DNA from: Rhizobium ruizarguesonis
GTDB taxonomy: Bacteria > Pseudomonadota > Alphaproteobacteria > Rhizobiales > Rhizobiaceae
Length of the DNA: 47,814 nt
Direction: 5' to 3'
Assembly (NCBI RefSeq): GCF_012349115.1
Contig: NZ_PQIG01000104.1
Coordinates: 1-47,814, forward strand
Shown in pieces: positions 17,046 through 26,019 of this stretch (the stretch's first letter is position 1; every line of letters starts with the position of its first letter). The notes under the pieces are model-generated. The model saw only the letters and a program-made list of their open reading frames with translations, did no database searches and had not been told where the DNA came from. The translations under genes and the position numbers were made by a program.

Positions 17046-18374
17046 CTACGCAACGACCTTCCTGAGCGCGGACTCCATGGCTTCGAGAAACCGATCCACG
17101 TGCTCCTCCTGACAAATCAGTGGCGGCCGAACTTTCAGCGTATCCTCGTTGGCGCCAGTCGTGCTGATAAGAACGCCATCTTCACGCACCAGGTTTACAA
17201 TCTCCAATGCCATGGCACGCCGGCTGGCCTCTCCCGTTCCATCCAGCCCGATGTCGATGCCGAAGAACAGACCGGCATTTCGAATGCCGCGGATACCGCC
17301 GTGCAGCTTAGCAAGATGCTCCAACCCCATTTTCAGGCGTTCGCCCATGGCATGCGCATGCTCGGGGATGCGATCTCTGTGCAAAATGGTCAGGACGGCG
17401 TCAGCAGCCGCGATCCCGACGGTATTGCCGCCGAAAGTGTTTGAGTACCGGGCAGTCGCGCCAAAGCGAGCCATCGGTGCCTTGCGACCAACAACCGCGC
17501 CGATTGGAAATCCATTGCCCATAGGCTTGCCGAGAGTGACGAGGTCAGGCACTACTTCGTGACGCTCAAAACCCCACATGTGTGTGCCCGTCCGTCCAAA
17601 TCCTGGCTGAACTTCATCGGCAATCACGAGGCCACCTGCTTCCCGCACCGCTTTAACTCCATCGGCGATGAAGCCAGGAGGGTCAACCCAGACGCCGTCG
17701 CTGGAGAAAATCGTGTCGATGAGAAGGGCCGCGATGCCTATCCCACGCCGGTTCAAATCAGCGATTGCGGAGCGAACCTGTTCTTCAAAGAACGCCGCAG
17801 CTTGCCGCTCGGGTATGCCCGAGGGACCGTGCAACGACACCATGCGCACGGCAGGGCTGAGCTTGATGGCATCGCCCAGATTAGGCGACACCATCGCGGT
17901 GGCCGTACTGGTGCCGTGATAGGCATGGGAAGAGACGATCACGCCCTCGCTGCCGCTGGCCAGCCTTGCAATCCTGAGTGCCAGGTCGTTCGATTCGCTC
18001 CCCGTGCAGGTAAAGACAACGCGGTTCAGTTCCTGGGGAAAGGTGGCCACAAGCCGTTCGGCATAGTCGACTAGCCTCGGTTCAAGATAGCGCGTGTTTG
18101 CGCTAATTCGGCTGGCTTGTTCTGCCATGGCAGCGTTGATCTCTGGGTGACAATGCCCGAGAGAGGGCACGTTGTTGTAGAAATCGAGATAGGGACGTCC
18201 GTCCGGATCGAAGAGCCACATGCCCTCGCCCCGAACGAAATGAACCGGCCGGCGATATTGGAGCCTGTAGGAAGCTCCCAATACGCTGTCGCGCCGGGCG
18301 ATCAGCTCAGACTCCCGGGGGGGAATTGTGGCTTCCCCGGGGGTGAAGCGGTTGGGCATGAGATCTGTGGACAT
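17046..18374 (-). CDS. class-III PLP enzyme of the AGXT2L type (candidate phospho-lyase, alternatively aminotransferase)
   Basis: This 442-residue fold-type I enzyme has the PLP lysine in LGKPMGNGFPIGAVVG and substrate-side motifs YLDFYNNVPSLGHCHPE and YSNTFGGNT. KPMGNG together with NNV...GHCHP is the pattern of AGXT2L proteins: ethanolamine-phosphate phospho-lyase and 5-phosphohydroxy-L-lysine phospho-lyase. These eliminate phosphate and ammonia from an O-phospho-amino alcohol to leave an aldehyde. A kinase gene lies directly upstream, as expected for such a route. The ATG at 18374 has AGGA eight bases upstream. A plain omega-aminotransferase role remains possible, as the chemistry cannot be read from motifs alone. 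Confidence 0.82.
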   Translation of the reverse strand: MSTDLMPNRFTPGEATIPPRESELIARRDSVLGASYRLQYRRPVHFVRGEGMWLFDPDGRPYLDFYNNVPSLGHCHPEINAAMAEQASRISANTRYLEPRLVDYAERLVATFPQELNRVVFTCTGSESNDLALRIARLASGSEGVIVSSHAYHGTSTATAMVSPNLGDAIKLSPAVRMVSLHGPSGIPERQAAAFFEEQVRSAIADLNRRGIGIAALLIDTIFSSDGVWVDPPGFIADGVKAVREAGGLVIADEVQPGFGRTGTHMWGFERHEVVPDLVTLGKPMGNGFPIGAVVGRKAPMARFGATARYSNTFGGNTVGIAAADAVLTILHRDRIPEHAHAMGERLKMGLEHLAKLHGGIRGIRNAGLFFGIDIGLDGTGEASRRAMALEIVNLVREDGVLISTTGANEDTLKVRPPLICQEEHVDRFLEAMESALRKVVA

Positions 18375-18469
18375 AGCTTTGATCCTGCTTAAGTTTCCAT
18401 CCGCGAGAAGGTCGCGGCTTACCGTCCTGATGACCAAGGCGAGTGACGCAACGTTTAAGTGCGGCCGGG

Positions 18470-19627
18470 CTAAGGTCCTGCGCGACGCACAGCCACATCG
18501 GCCTCCCCTACGCTTAACGCCGATAGGATAGAGAGCCCGCGTTCGGCCCTGGCCACGTTTTTCTTGATATATGCCGCCTCGGCCGGAAACAGCTCGGCTC
18601 TCCAGTAGTTGATGAGGATGAGGGCGCTTTGGCGCGCCTTCATCAGTCCGACCAGCAGTTTCGCCTCAAGCGTGGAAAGCGGAGCCACCGAAGTATAGCC
18701 GGCGATGAGATTTTCTGAGCCGCCGAGAGCCAAAGATGGGTCGGTTACCAAGTGGCTTGCAGCAACCACGAGATCCTGAATCCGAGGACCCCAGCAGCCA
18801 TCGCCGAAATCGATGAACGCGATACCCTGACCGGCCAGGAGCGTGTTGAAAGGGCTGGGGTCATTGTGCGTGACCTGCCATGCTACCTCGCGCAGTTGCG
18901 GCTTGATGAGCTCGACATAATTGCCCATGGCAAGACGCACTGAGGCCGCGACAGGCTCTGATTGCAGATGCTCCTCCAGTTCCAATAGCCTCGGCCAGCA
19001 TCCGACATGCCAAAGTACCGGGCGATGCATGGCGGGCAGCTTCAGAGGCTCGAGCGCCAAACTGAGCCTGCCAAGCGCCTGGCCGACCCGGTAGCGGACG
19101 TCCGGAGTTGCGTTCACCTGGTGCAGCGGCACCCCTGAAAGTCGGGTCTGCAGGTAGCCGCAAATCTCCTCCTCTTCGAACATCAGCGTACCGGCGCCGG
19201 TACGCAGCAGATGAGGTGCTGCGAAACCGGAAGCGCCTTCCAGCCCTGCAAGGGCCGCAACCTGGAAGCGGAAACTGTCTCGTCCTTCCGGCCGCGCTGA
19301 CGTTTTGAGGATCAACCGATCGCCGCTCAACAGAGTGACCTCGGCGGTACATTCCACTTCCGAGGACAGAACCCTGATCGTCCCCGTCAAACCGTAGTGG
19401 CGCAGTAGCAGCTCACCGGACACGTGCGCATCGGCAGGGCTCGGCTTAGTCCCCAGAATAGCGGCAGCGCCCCTGAAATATGCTTCGGTGAATGGCTCGC
19501 CGAACGACTGGTTGCCGTCGAGATGACCCGCGCCGTCGTCTGGAACCGTATCGTTACAAGCACCCACGATTGAGACCCTCGCACTGTTTGGAGCCGGACG
19601 GCAATGGTCAAAAACGACCGTCCGCAT
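18470..19627 (-). CDS. APH-fold small-molecule kinase (hydroxylysine kinase-like)
   Basis: The protein is about 385 residues long, of the aminoglycoside phosphotransferase/choline kinase fold. The catalytic loop is THNDPSPFNTLL, with Asp and Asn present, and the metal-binding IDFGDGCWGP follows; the N-lobe lysine is in DRLILKTSARPEG. Together with the KPMGNG phospho-lyase 95 bp downstream it resembles the hydroxylysine kinase/5-phosphohydroxylysine phospho-lyase pair, so I infer phosphorylation of a hydroxyl on an amino acid or amino alcohol. The start is uncertain: the frame is open to 19816, and I take the ATG at 19627, which has only a poor ribosome site. Antibiotic resistance is unlikely in this context. 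Confidence 0.78.
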   Translation of the reverse strand: MRTVVFDHCRPAPNSARVSIVGACNDTVPDDGAGHLDGNQSFGEPFTEAYFRGAAAILGTKPSPADAHVSGELLLRHYGLTGTIRVLSSEVECTAEVTLLSGDRLILKTSARPEGRDSFRFQVAALAGLEGASGFAAPHLLRTGAGTLMFEEEEICGYLQTRLSGVPLHQVNATPDVRYRVGQALGRLSLALEPLKLPAMHRPVLWHVGCWPRLLELEEHLQSEPVAASVRLAMGNYVELIKPQLREVAWQVTHNDPSPFNTLLAGQGIAFIDFGDGCWGPRIQDLVVAASHLVTDPSLALGGSENLIAGYTSVAPLSTLEAKLLVGLMKARQSALILINYWRAELFPAEAAYIKKNVARAERGLSILSALSVGEADVAVRRAGP

Positions 19628-19873
19628 GGCATCCAGTCCGCTGCGGCCAACCTCCGTGAAGGATGGCGATGCTACTGAAGGCGCTGGAACCACTGTCCCC
19701 GCCTTCAGCACGATTGTCCTGGCCCCGGCATTGTTACCTCGCCCCTGCCGGGATCCATGAACGCGCCGCCGAACACGGCGGCACCGCAATGCCCTCGGCC
19801 CTTTACCCTCCGGCAAACCGAGGTTCGCTGTCGGACCGGTGGCAGAGAGATTTTCAGATGTATTCGGGCTTCC

Positions 19874-20542
19874 TTAAAGCCCGACAACGCCCGGCAAGTC
19901 AGAGATGCCGGCAATCTCGGTGTAGCCGTAATAGGGATTGGCCGGCTCGTGACCGCGATTGACCCAGACCTTGTTCTTGATCCCAAGGTCGTGCGCGGAC
20001 ATAAGATCGTAACGAAACGAAGAAGAGCAATGCAGTATGTCCTCCGGTCCGCAGCCAAGCATATCGAGCATATATTCGAAGGCCCGGAAGTGCGGCTTAT
20101 AGGCCTGAGCCTCTTCGGCGGTGTAAACCGCGTGGAAAGGCGCGCCGAGCTTCTCGACGTTAGACATGATCTGGGAGTTCATTGCATTCGACAGGATGAC
20201 CAGCGGAATTTCCTTTGCCACCTTGGCAAGACCGGCCGGAACGTCGGGATGCGGGCCCCAAGTGGGAACGCGTTCGTAAACCATCTGCGCGTCTTCGTTC
20301 TTGAACTGGATGCCATTGCGTTTGCAGGTCCTCGCCAATGCGTTATGCACGACCTCCGCATAGGGCTTCCAGTCGGCCATGACTTCATCAAGCCGGTACG
20401 CAGAGAAGTCGGCGATGAACTGCAGCATTTTCTGCTCGCTCATACGCTCGGCGTAGAGATCGCGTGCCGCCTCCGCCATCTGAAAGTTGATCAGCGTGCC
20501 GTGGCAATCGAACGTGATGTATTTCGGGCGGAAAGTGGTCAT
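19874..20542 (-). CDS. HAD-superfamily hydrolase, haloacid dehalogenase type II-like
   Basis: This 222-residue HAD protein has nucleophile motif I as TFDCHGTLINF, motif II as VILSNAMNS and motif III/IV as YKPHFRAFEYML and SSSFRYDLMSAHDLGIK. The overall plan (cap after motif I, SSxxxD late) is that of L-2-haloacid dehalogenases. The His two residues after the nucleophile differs from the common Tyr there and from the second Asp of phosphatases, so neither dehalogenation nor phosphatase action is assured. The ATG at 20542 has AAGGACG upstream. It is the first gene of the minus-strand group and may be a phosphatase-like or dehalogenating step for the same substrate. Confidence 0.8.
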   Translation of the reverse strand: MTTFRPKYITFDCHGTLINFQMAEAARDLYAERMSEQKMLQFIADFSAYRLDEVMADWKPYAEVVHNALARTCKRNGIQFKNEDAQMVYERVPTWGPHPDVPAGLAKVAKEIPLVILSNAMNSQIMSNVEKLGAPFHAVYTAEEAQAYKPHFRAFEYMLDMLGCGPEDILHCSSSFRYDLMSAHDLGIKNKVWVNRGHEPANPYYGYTEIAGISDLPGVVGL

Positions 20543-20900
20543 GCGCTTCGTCCTTGCTTTGCGGGGAGCTGTTTAAGTTATGACCAATCATAGCCCGGCG
20601 CTCGCATCCGAATTGCCCGGAGATTGCGGAACATCAGCACAAAATGCTGGAGGGAAACATCATTTCCCCTTGTGAGTGCCGGGTCACAGTGATCCGCGGT
20701 GGCGGGATAGTTCCAACACACCGCCCAAGCTTCGAAAGCGCATGCCGGTACTCTCTGCCAAAATCGCCATGCGATATAAAACAATCTGCTTGAGGCCCCG
20801 CGGATACGGCCAATAGAAATACAGCGGGCCCAATATGATTAGTGCAGATCAGGTCGTGATGCGCCGAGGCATCCGATGAATTGAAATAGAGAGGTCACGC
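20543..20900. other. 358-bp divergent intergenic region
   Basis: It separates the HAD gene (minus) from the ornithine-cyclodeaminase-like gene (plus) and must hold both promoters. TATGACCAATCATA (20579-20592), a 5-bp dyad with a CCAA centre, lies 37 bp before the HAD start and could be an operator. A small hairpin CAGCA-CAAAA-TGCTG occurs near 20635-20650. A minus-strand frame of 68 codons here has no ribosome site or family resemblance, and I reject it. No RNA gene is recognised. Confidence 0.4.
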
Positions 20901-21893
20901 ATGAAAACGCTGCTGCTCAAGAAGAATGACGTAGGACGGCTTATCGGCATGACGGAGGTCATTGGCGCGGTCGAAGAGGCTTACAAGGCCTTCAGCAGCG
21001 CTCAGGTGGAACAGCCCGACTATATCGGGATTCATCTGCCCTCCCGGCGTGGCGAGATCGACTTCAAGCTTGGCTATTATAAGGTCGCTGAAATCATCTC
21101 TATGAAGGCGCATTCCGGAGGGTTCACCAACAACCCGGTAGAACACGGCGTGCCGAACAGCATGGGCACCATTCTCCTGTTTGATGCAAAGAGCTGTGCG
21201 TTGATTTGTATCATGGATGGTAGCTTGATCACTGGCCTCAGAACCGGGGCGGCGGGAGCCGTCTCCGTCAAAGCACTGGCGAGAAAGAACGCCAGGACGA
21301 TTGCGTCGATCGGCACAGGCAATCAGGCAAGAATGCAAATCCGTGCGATCAACGAGATCTTGAAGATCGAAGAGATCCACGCCTGGGATAGCACCTACGA
21401 AACAAGTTCCAAATACAAGGCGGACATCGAGCGCGAATTCGGCATTCCCGTCACCGTCGCAAGCTCGAAGAAGGAGGCGGTCGAGCGGGCCGACATCTTG
21501 ATCACAACGACCCGAGGGAAAGGGTCGCTTGTGGAAGCGGAATGGGTAAAAACCGGTACACACATCGTTGCGATCGGCACGGATCAACGCGGCAAACAGG
21601 AGCTGGATCCGGAACTTTTCCGAAATGCCAAAATCATCGTCGACTCGCTTTCACAATGCACGGAAAAGGGCGAGACTTGGCACCCGCTGAATAAAAACAT
21701 CATTACCAAGGACGACATCCACGGCGAAATCGGCGAGGTATTGTTGGGGAGGAAGCCGGGACGAGAAAATGATGACGAAATCACTATTTTTGACTCCACG
21801 GGGATGGCCATACAAGACAATACGACAGCCAACAAAATCTATCAGAACGCAATAGCCAACAACGTCGGCGCTTTCTTCCAGTTTTTTGAGTGA
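20901..21893 (+). CDS. ornithine cyclodeaminase / mu-crystallin family protein
   Basis: This 330-residue NAD(P)-binding protein has the OCD hallmarks: MDGSLITGLRTGAAGAVSVK, then the dinucleotide motif IGTGNQARMQ (about residues 135-145) and THIVAIGTDQRGKQELDPEL near the C-terminal third. Family members act as ornithine cyclodeaminase, ketimine or imino-acid reductases, alanine dehydrogenase or iminosuccinate reductase (BhcD). The start at 20901 follows GAGAGG. It overlaps the following dehydratase gene by one base, so the two proteins are made in step. The same two families occur together again at 26509-28487. An imine reductase working with the dehydratase is the favoured reading. Confidence 0.87.
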   Translation: MKTLLLKKNDVGRLIGMTEVIGAVEEAYKAFSSAQVEQPDYIGIHLPSRRGEIDFKLGYYKVAEIISMKAHSGGFTNNPVEHGVPNSMGTILLFDAKSCALICIMDGSLITGLRTGAAGAVSVKALARKNARTIASIGTGNQARMQIRAINEILKIEEIHAWDSTYETSSKYKADIEREFGIPVTVASSKKEAVERADILITTTRGKGSLVEAEWVKTGTHIVAIGTDQRGKQELDPELFRNAKIIVDSLSQCTEKGETWHPLNKNIITKDDIHGEIGEVLLGRKPGRENDDEITIFDSTGMAIQDNTTANKIYQNAIANNVGAFFQFFE

Positions 21894-22870
21894 TGACCAT
21901 GCGCAACTACCCCACCATTCAAGACATTCGTGAAGCTCAGGAACGGCTGAAACCGCACATCAGGCACACGCCGCTATTGCGCGCGGAAAAGATGGAAAGC
22001 GCCGCTGGTTGTCAGCTCTATCTCAAGCCGGAAACCCTGCAGATTACGGGTGCATTCAAAATTCGCGGTGCCCTGAACAAGGCTCTCTCGCTATCGCGGG
22101 AAGAGATCGCGAACGGCATCATCGCAACGTCGTCGGGCAATCATGCCCAAGGGATTGCCTATGCTGCCAGGTTGCTCGGCGTAAAAGCAATTTTGGTGCT
22201 TCCGGTCACCACGCCCAAAATTAAAATTGAAAACACAAAGGCACTCGGGGCAGAAGTCATTCTTTTCGATGGCGACACCGCCGCCAGGTGGAAAAGGGTG
22301 TATGAAATCGCTGAAGAAAACAAATACGCAGCTGTTCACGCTTTCGAGGACCCCGTCGTGATGGCCGGCCAGGGCACGATCGGCTGTGAAATACTGCAGG
22401 ATCTCGCCGATGTAGATACGGTCATTGTTCCCATTGGCGGCGGCGGGCTAATCTCGGGAATCGCGACTGCCATCAAAGAATCGAAACCATCAGTGCGCGT
22501 CATTGGGGCGGAACCCGCCCTGACGCCGAAGTATTTTCAGAGCCGTATAAACAAGGAGCGCACATCGCTTCCCTTGAAGAACACTATTGCGGATGGGCTG
22601 AGGATAAGCGTTCCGGGCCAGAATCCTTTTCCGATTATCGAAAAGTATGTGGACGAGATTGTTCTTGTTGAAGACGAGCATATCATTGCCGGGATGCGCG
22701 CTCTTGCCAAGGACGCGAAACTCATTGCTGAACCCGCCGCATCCATCGGCGTGGGAGCGCTGTTGGCGGGCGCCATAGATGTCGAGCCCGACGAAAAAGT
22801 TTGTGTCGTGTTGTCTGGCGGAAACTGGGATCTATGCGACCTTGCCGAGATATACAATGCGGAGAGGTGA
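21893..22870 (+). CDS. threonine dehydratase-like PLP enzyme (serine/threonine/hydroxyaspartate dehydratase family)
   Basis: This 325-residue fold-type II PLP enzyme has the PLP lysine in ITGAFKIRGALNKA, the substrate loop SSGNHAQGIAYAARLLG, and the phosphate-binding glycine loop PIGGGGLISGIATAI. It has no C-terminal ACT regulatory domain, so it is of the catabolic type. Relatives deaminate L-threonine, L-serine or L-threo-3-hydroxyaspartate (BhcB), racemise serine, or act in hydroxyectoine breakdown (EutB). The start is taken as the ATG overlapping the previous stop (TGATG); an ATG six bases later is also possible. A strong hairpin covers its stop codon. With an OCD partner, a 3-hydroxy amino acid substrate is likely. 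Confidence 0.87.
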   Translation: MTMRNYPTIQDIREAQERLKPHIRHTPLLRAEKMESAAGCQLYLKPETLQITGAFKIRGALNKALSLSREEIANGIIATSSGNHAQGIAYAARLLGVKAILVLPVTTPKIKIENTKALGAEVILFDGDTAARWKRVYEIAEENKYAAVHAFEDPVVMAGQGTIGCEILQDLADVDTVIVPIGGGGLISGIATAIKESKPSVRVIGAEPALTPKYFQSRINKERTSLPLKNTIADGLRISVPGQNPFPIIEKYVDEIVLVEDEHIIAGMRALAKDAKLIAEPAASIGVGALLAGAIDVEPDEKVCVVLSGGNWDLCDLAEIYNAER

Positions 22871-22890
22871 TCGCCACTCGCGATCACCTC
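22864..22890 (+). terminator. hairpin terminator of the OCD-dehydratase operon
   Basis: GAGGTGATCGC (22864-22874) and GCGATCACCTC (22880-22890) form a perfect 11-bp stem with a five-base loop. The stem includes the TGA stop of the dehydratase gene. No T-run follows, so it may act as an mRNA end-stabilising hairpin or as a non-canonical terminator between convergent genes. Confidence 0.6.
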
Positions 22891-22964
22891 GGAGTACAGA
22901 CATGATTATTATGTTTCGCCCAGAGACAATGGACGTGCAATCAACGGACTTCCGCCCGACCAAG

Positions 22965-23813
22965 TCAGCCGATAGCCTGGCTGGCCAGGCAGAAAGTCTG
23001 AACCGCTGGTGTTTGAGGGTGGCCCGCAGCACCTCGAACCATCGCAACGACTCCATCCGCTTGAGGTAGCCCCCACCCCTTGAGCGACGACGAAAGGCCC
23101 GTCTGTTCAGGGATGTCGATCCGTACGAAGCGACCCTCCTTGCCTGAGAGGATGAATGCGAGCAAGTCCCTCGCCTGTTCGAAGTTTTCCGCAACGACCG
23201 GCCCGACCACTTCGCCCTTTCCGAACAACCGCGTCGACGCGAATGCGACGATACGATCATCGTTCCGAATGACCGCGAACCTTCCCTCCTTCGACAGGAC
23301 ATCGTTTAATGCCTCGCGGGAGGCGCCGAACGCCGCACGATCGAGCGCTTTGATTGCCGGCAGGGCGTCGGGCCCGACCCACTCAACATTTTCAGAAGCA
23401 TCGATGCGATTGACGATGCCTTGGTGGCGGACGATCTGATGCGTCGCAACAAAGCCCAGCTTTTCGTAAAGCGGCAAGCCGTCACTCGTCGCCGTCAAAC
23501 GGCATTGGCGATCGCCGGCGAGTTCCAACACGGCGGTGGTCAATTTTCTTCCCAATCCCCGGCCGCGCTGGCTTTCGTCGACAATGATCATGTTGATGGC
23601 TGAGCAAGTGTCTCCGAAGGGAGTCATGAGAGCTGTTCCCACGACCCGGTCGCCAGCGAGTGCAACGCGCCCCTGGCTCAGCGACCATATCATTACCCAG
23701 TCTTCTCTCCTGTGAGCCCAGCCCGCCGCACGCGAAAGCGCCACCGCATCATCCAGATGGTGAGCCTCGAAAGGCGCAAGAACGACGGATTCCGTTTGCA
23801 TGAGTTCATCCAT
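22965..23813 (-). CDS. GNAT family N-acetyltransferase with C-terminal second domain
   Basis: The protein is about 282 residues long. The N-terminal GNAT domain has the acetyl-CoA loop in SQRGRGLGRKLTTAV and the beta-bulge LPLYEKLGFV. The C-terminal half (RIDASENVEWVG onward, with FGASREALNDVL) matches the second domain of YitH-like acetyltransferases. It is the last of three minus-strand genes after the aldehyde dehydrogenase and a cupin, so it may acetylate the amine substrate or detoxify an intermediate. The start is not certain: a GTG at 23834 and an ATG at 23801 are alternatives, and none has a strong ribosome site. Confidence 0.78.
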   Translation of the reverse strand: MDELMQTESVVLAPFEAHHLDDAVALSRAAGWAHRREDWVMIWSLSQGRVALAGDRVVGTALMTPFGDTCSAINMIIVDESQRGRGLGRKLTTAVLELAGDRQCRLTATSDGLPLYEKLGFVATHQIVRHQGIVNRIDASENVEWVGPDALPAIKALDRAAFGASREALNDVLSKEGRFAVIRNDDRIVAFASTRLFGKGEVVGPVVAENFEQARDLLAFILSGKEGRFVRIDIPEQTGLSSSLKGWGLPQADGVVAMVRGAAGHPQTPAVQTFCLASQAIG

Positions 23814-23939
23814 TTCGTGGGTCTCTGCGCTCACCTCGAAAGAACAGCGGCGGGTTTTGGTGGCACAGGGGCGTAAGATTGACGTCTAGGCCGAACCGCG
23901 ACAAGCTTGGCATATAGGCCTTCGAGTTTGGAAGTCGGC

Positions 23940-23960
23940 ATGGGCGGATAAACCGCCCAT
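23940..23960. terminator. hairpin between cupin and GNAT genes
   Basis: ATGGGCGG (23940-23947) and CCGCCCAT (23953-23960) pair perfectly around ATAAA. It sits in the 225-bp gap between the cupin and GNAT genes. No T-run on either side, so it may be a partial attenuator or an mRNA-stabilising stem. Confidence 0.35.
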
Positions 23961-24038
23961 CCAGTTTCGGGTGGAAGCATCTGAAGGCCTTGCCTGCCGG
24001 ATTGCTCCGTTTCCGCCCCGTCGCCGAGAGTCCCGTGA

Positions 24039-24392
24039 TCAGGTGACGGTGACGAAGATTTTTCGCACCGTCTCTATGGTCTTCCAAACGCCGACATAGC
24101 CGGGCTTCATCACGAAGCTGTCGCCTGCACGATATGTGACAGGCTCCTTTCCCTTCTCGGTCAGTTCGATGACACCGTGGACGAGATGGCAAAATTCAAA
24201 AGTCTCACCCTTGATGGAGTGCGTTTCGCCGGGCGTGGCCTCGAAGACGCCGGTATTGACTGTGCCGTCCTTGGCGGTGTCCTGCAACCATGTCTTGAAC
24301 GCGGGGCTGCCCGCGATGAGGCGATCCGGCTCTGCAGTTTTATGCTTCGGCTCGAACAATGGATTCGGGTCGATGGTTTTCAGTAGCGACAT
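24039..24392 (-). CDS. DUF861 cupin protein (first of three paralogues)
   Basis: This 117-residue single-domain cupin of the DUF861/EutQ-like type has the core THSIKGETFEFCHLVHGVIE and GDSFVMKPGYVGVWKTIET. Close paralogues lie at 29908-30261 and 39970-40323; two of the three begin MSLLKTI, and all share SFKGETFEFC-like and ET-RK segments. The second-motif histidine of metal cupins is replaced by Trp, so it may be metal-free and bind rather than convert a ligand. The ribosome site AGGAGAG is strong. It lies 118 bp behind the aldehyde dehydrogenase. Function unknown, perhaps sensing or isomerising a pathway intermediate. Confidence 0.85.
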   Translation of the reverse strand: MSLLKTIDPNPLFEPKHKTAEPDRLIAGSPAFKTWLQDTAKDGTVNTGVFEATPGETHSIKGETFEFCHLVHGVIELTEKGKEPVTYRAGDSFVMKPGYVGVWKTIETVRKIFVTVT

Positions 24393-24510
24393 TTATCTCT
24401 CCTAGGTCTGGCTTCAGCCACCCGCATCACCTTTGGATGGCTTTGAGCCGGCTTGACTTCCCCACGCCATTACCATGGCATAGCGAAACGTACCTGCGTT
24501 GATCGGGCCC

Positions 24511-26019
24511 CTACCAAGCGGCGGCGATGTATTTCGTTTCGAGATACTCGAGCATGCCGTGGTGGCTGCCTTCGCGTCCGAGGCCGCTCTGTTTCATGCC
24601 GCCGAACGGCGCGGCAGCGTCGGAAACGACACCTCGGTTAATTCCCACCATGCCGCTTTCCAGCCTGCCAGCGACTGCGAGCGCGCGCTTGAGGTCCCGG
24701 CTAAAGACGTAGGATACCAATCCATATTCGGTGTCGTTGGCTAGTTCGACGACCTCGTCTTCAGTATCGAACGCGATGATTGGCGCGACCGGACCGAAGA
24801 TTTCTTCTCGAAGTATCTCAGCATCGGCAGAGACGTTGGCGAGGACGGTCGGTAGATAATAGAAGCCCTCACCGCTCAATCTGCTGCCACCGGTAACCAG
24901 GTGGGCTCCCTTGGCGATAGCGTCGTCTACCAGGCGCTCGACCTTGGCCACCGCGGCTTCGGTGATCAGTGGGCCAAGCTGCTTATCCGCGGCCAGGCCT
25001 GGTCCTACTTTGAGTGCGGCCATCTCTTCCGCGAAACGACGCGTGAAGTCAGCCAGAATCCTCTTTTGCACGTAGAAGCGGTTCGCGGCTGTACAAGCCT
25101 CACCGCCGTTGCGCATCTTGGCGATCATTGCGCCGGCGACAGCGGTTTCCAGATCGGCATCATCGAACACGATGAAAGGCGCATTGCCGCCCAGTTCCAT
25201 TGAACAACTGACGACTTGGTCCGCCGCCTCGCGCAGCAGGATCCTGCCAACGCCTGTCGAGCCGGTGAACGACAGCTTCCGTACCCGCTTGTCATGCAGC
25301 ATGGCGCTGACCACAGGGCCTGCTTTCTTCGTGGTAACGATGTTGACCACCCCGGCGGGAACACCTGCCTGTCGCATGAGTTCTCCGATCGCCAGCGCCG
25401 TAAGAGGGGTCTCGGCTGCGGGTTTCAGGATGCAAGTACAACCCGCGGCCAACGCGGGAGCAATTTTGCGCGTAGCCATTGCTGCCGGAAAGTTCCAAGG
25501 CGTTACCAATACGGCAATACCAATCGGCTCATGGCTCACGATGATCTGGTTCGCGCCGGAAGGTGCAGGTCCGAATTCACCGGGAGATCTTACCGCCTCT
25601 TCGGCATACCAGCGGAAAAACTCGGCCGCGTAGGCGACTTCCGATCTTGCGTCGGCAAGTGCCTTGCCATTTTCAACTGTGATCAGTCGCGCCAGCCATT
25701 CTGCCTGTTCGAGGAGAAGGTGAAAACACTTCATCAGAACGTCCGAGCGCCGGCGCGGCGGAGTTGCTTTCCAGGCCGCAGCCGCCTTTTCCGCCGCGTC
25801 GACGGCCGCCATTGCGTCCGGGATGTCGGCGTCACAGACGGTGGCGATTGCATCAGCAGTCGAGGGATCGATCACATCAAAGGTCCGGCCGCCTTTCGCG
25901 GCGACCCATTGGCCGCCGATGAACAGTTGGCTGGGAGCATCGCATGCTACAGCAGCCGCCTGCGATGGAGCAACACGGGTTGTTTCAAGTGTTGGAGTTG
26001 TTTTCACGTTCACCACCAT
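24511..26019 (-). CDS. NAD(P)-dependent aldehyde dehydrogenase (succinate-semialdehyde dehydrogenase-like)
   Basis: This 502-residue member of the ALDH superfamily oxidises an aldehyde to an acid. The motifs are TPWNFPAAMATRK (cofactor), SFTGSTGVGRIL, the general-base Glu in MELGGNAPFIVFDDAD, the catalytic Cys in NGGEACTAANRFYV, and EEIFGPVAPI. GabD-type enzymes share this pattern. The annotated ATG at 26019 lies inside the shared promoter block and has no ribosome-binding site; with the predicted -10 at 26054-26049 the leader would be very short. GTG codons a few residues in are other candidates. The repeat of the GntR-operon operator implies co-regulation with the peptide-type transporter and its oxidase, whose aldehyde product it may oxidise. 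Confidence 0.88.
   Translation of the reverse strand: MVVNVKTTPTLETTRVAPSQAAAVACDAPSQLFIGGQWVAAKGGRTFDVIDPSTADAIATVCDADIPDAMAAVDAAEKAAAAWKATPPRRRSDVLMKCFHLLLEQAEWLARLITVENGKALADARSEVAYAAEFFRWYAEEAVRSPGEFGPAPSGANQIIVSHEPIGIAVLVTPWNFPAAMATRKIAPALAAGCTCILKPAAETPLTALAIGELMRQAGVPAGVVNIVTTKKAGPVVSAMLHDKRVRKLSFTGSTGVGRILLREAADQVVSCSMELGGNAPFIVFDDADLETAVAGAMIAKMRNGGEACTAANRFYVQKRILADFTRRFAEEMAALKVGPGLAADKQLGPLITEAAVAKVERLVDDAIAKGAHLVTGGSRLSGEGFYYLPTVLANVSADAEILREEIFGPVAPIIAFDTEDEVVELANDTEYGLVSYVFSRDLKRALAVAGRLESGMVGINRGVVSDAAAPFGGMKQSGLGREGSHHGMLEYLETKYIAAAW

Noticed and set aside
20578..20784. 68-codon minus-strand frame upstream of the HAD gene
   Set aside because: No ribosome site and no family features; lies where both divergent promoters must be.
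12187..22870. Complete beta-hydroxyaspartate cycle (aldolase, dehydratase, iminosuccinate reductase)
   Set aside because: The three families occur, but in two separate operons with other partners, and no aspartate-glyoxylate aminotransferase of class V is seen. The idea is kept only as an analogy.
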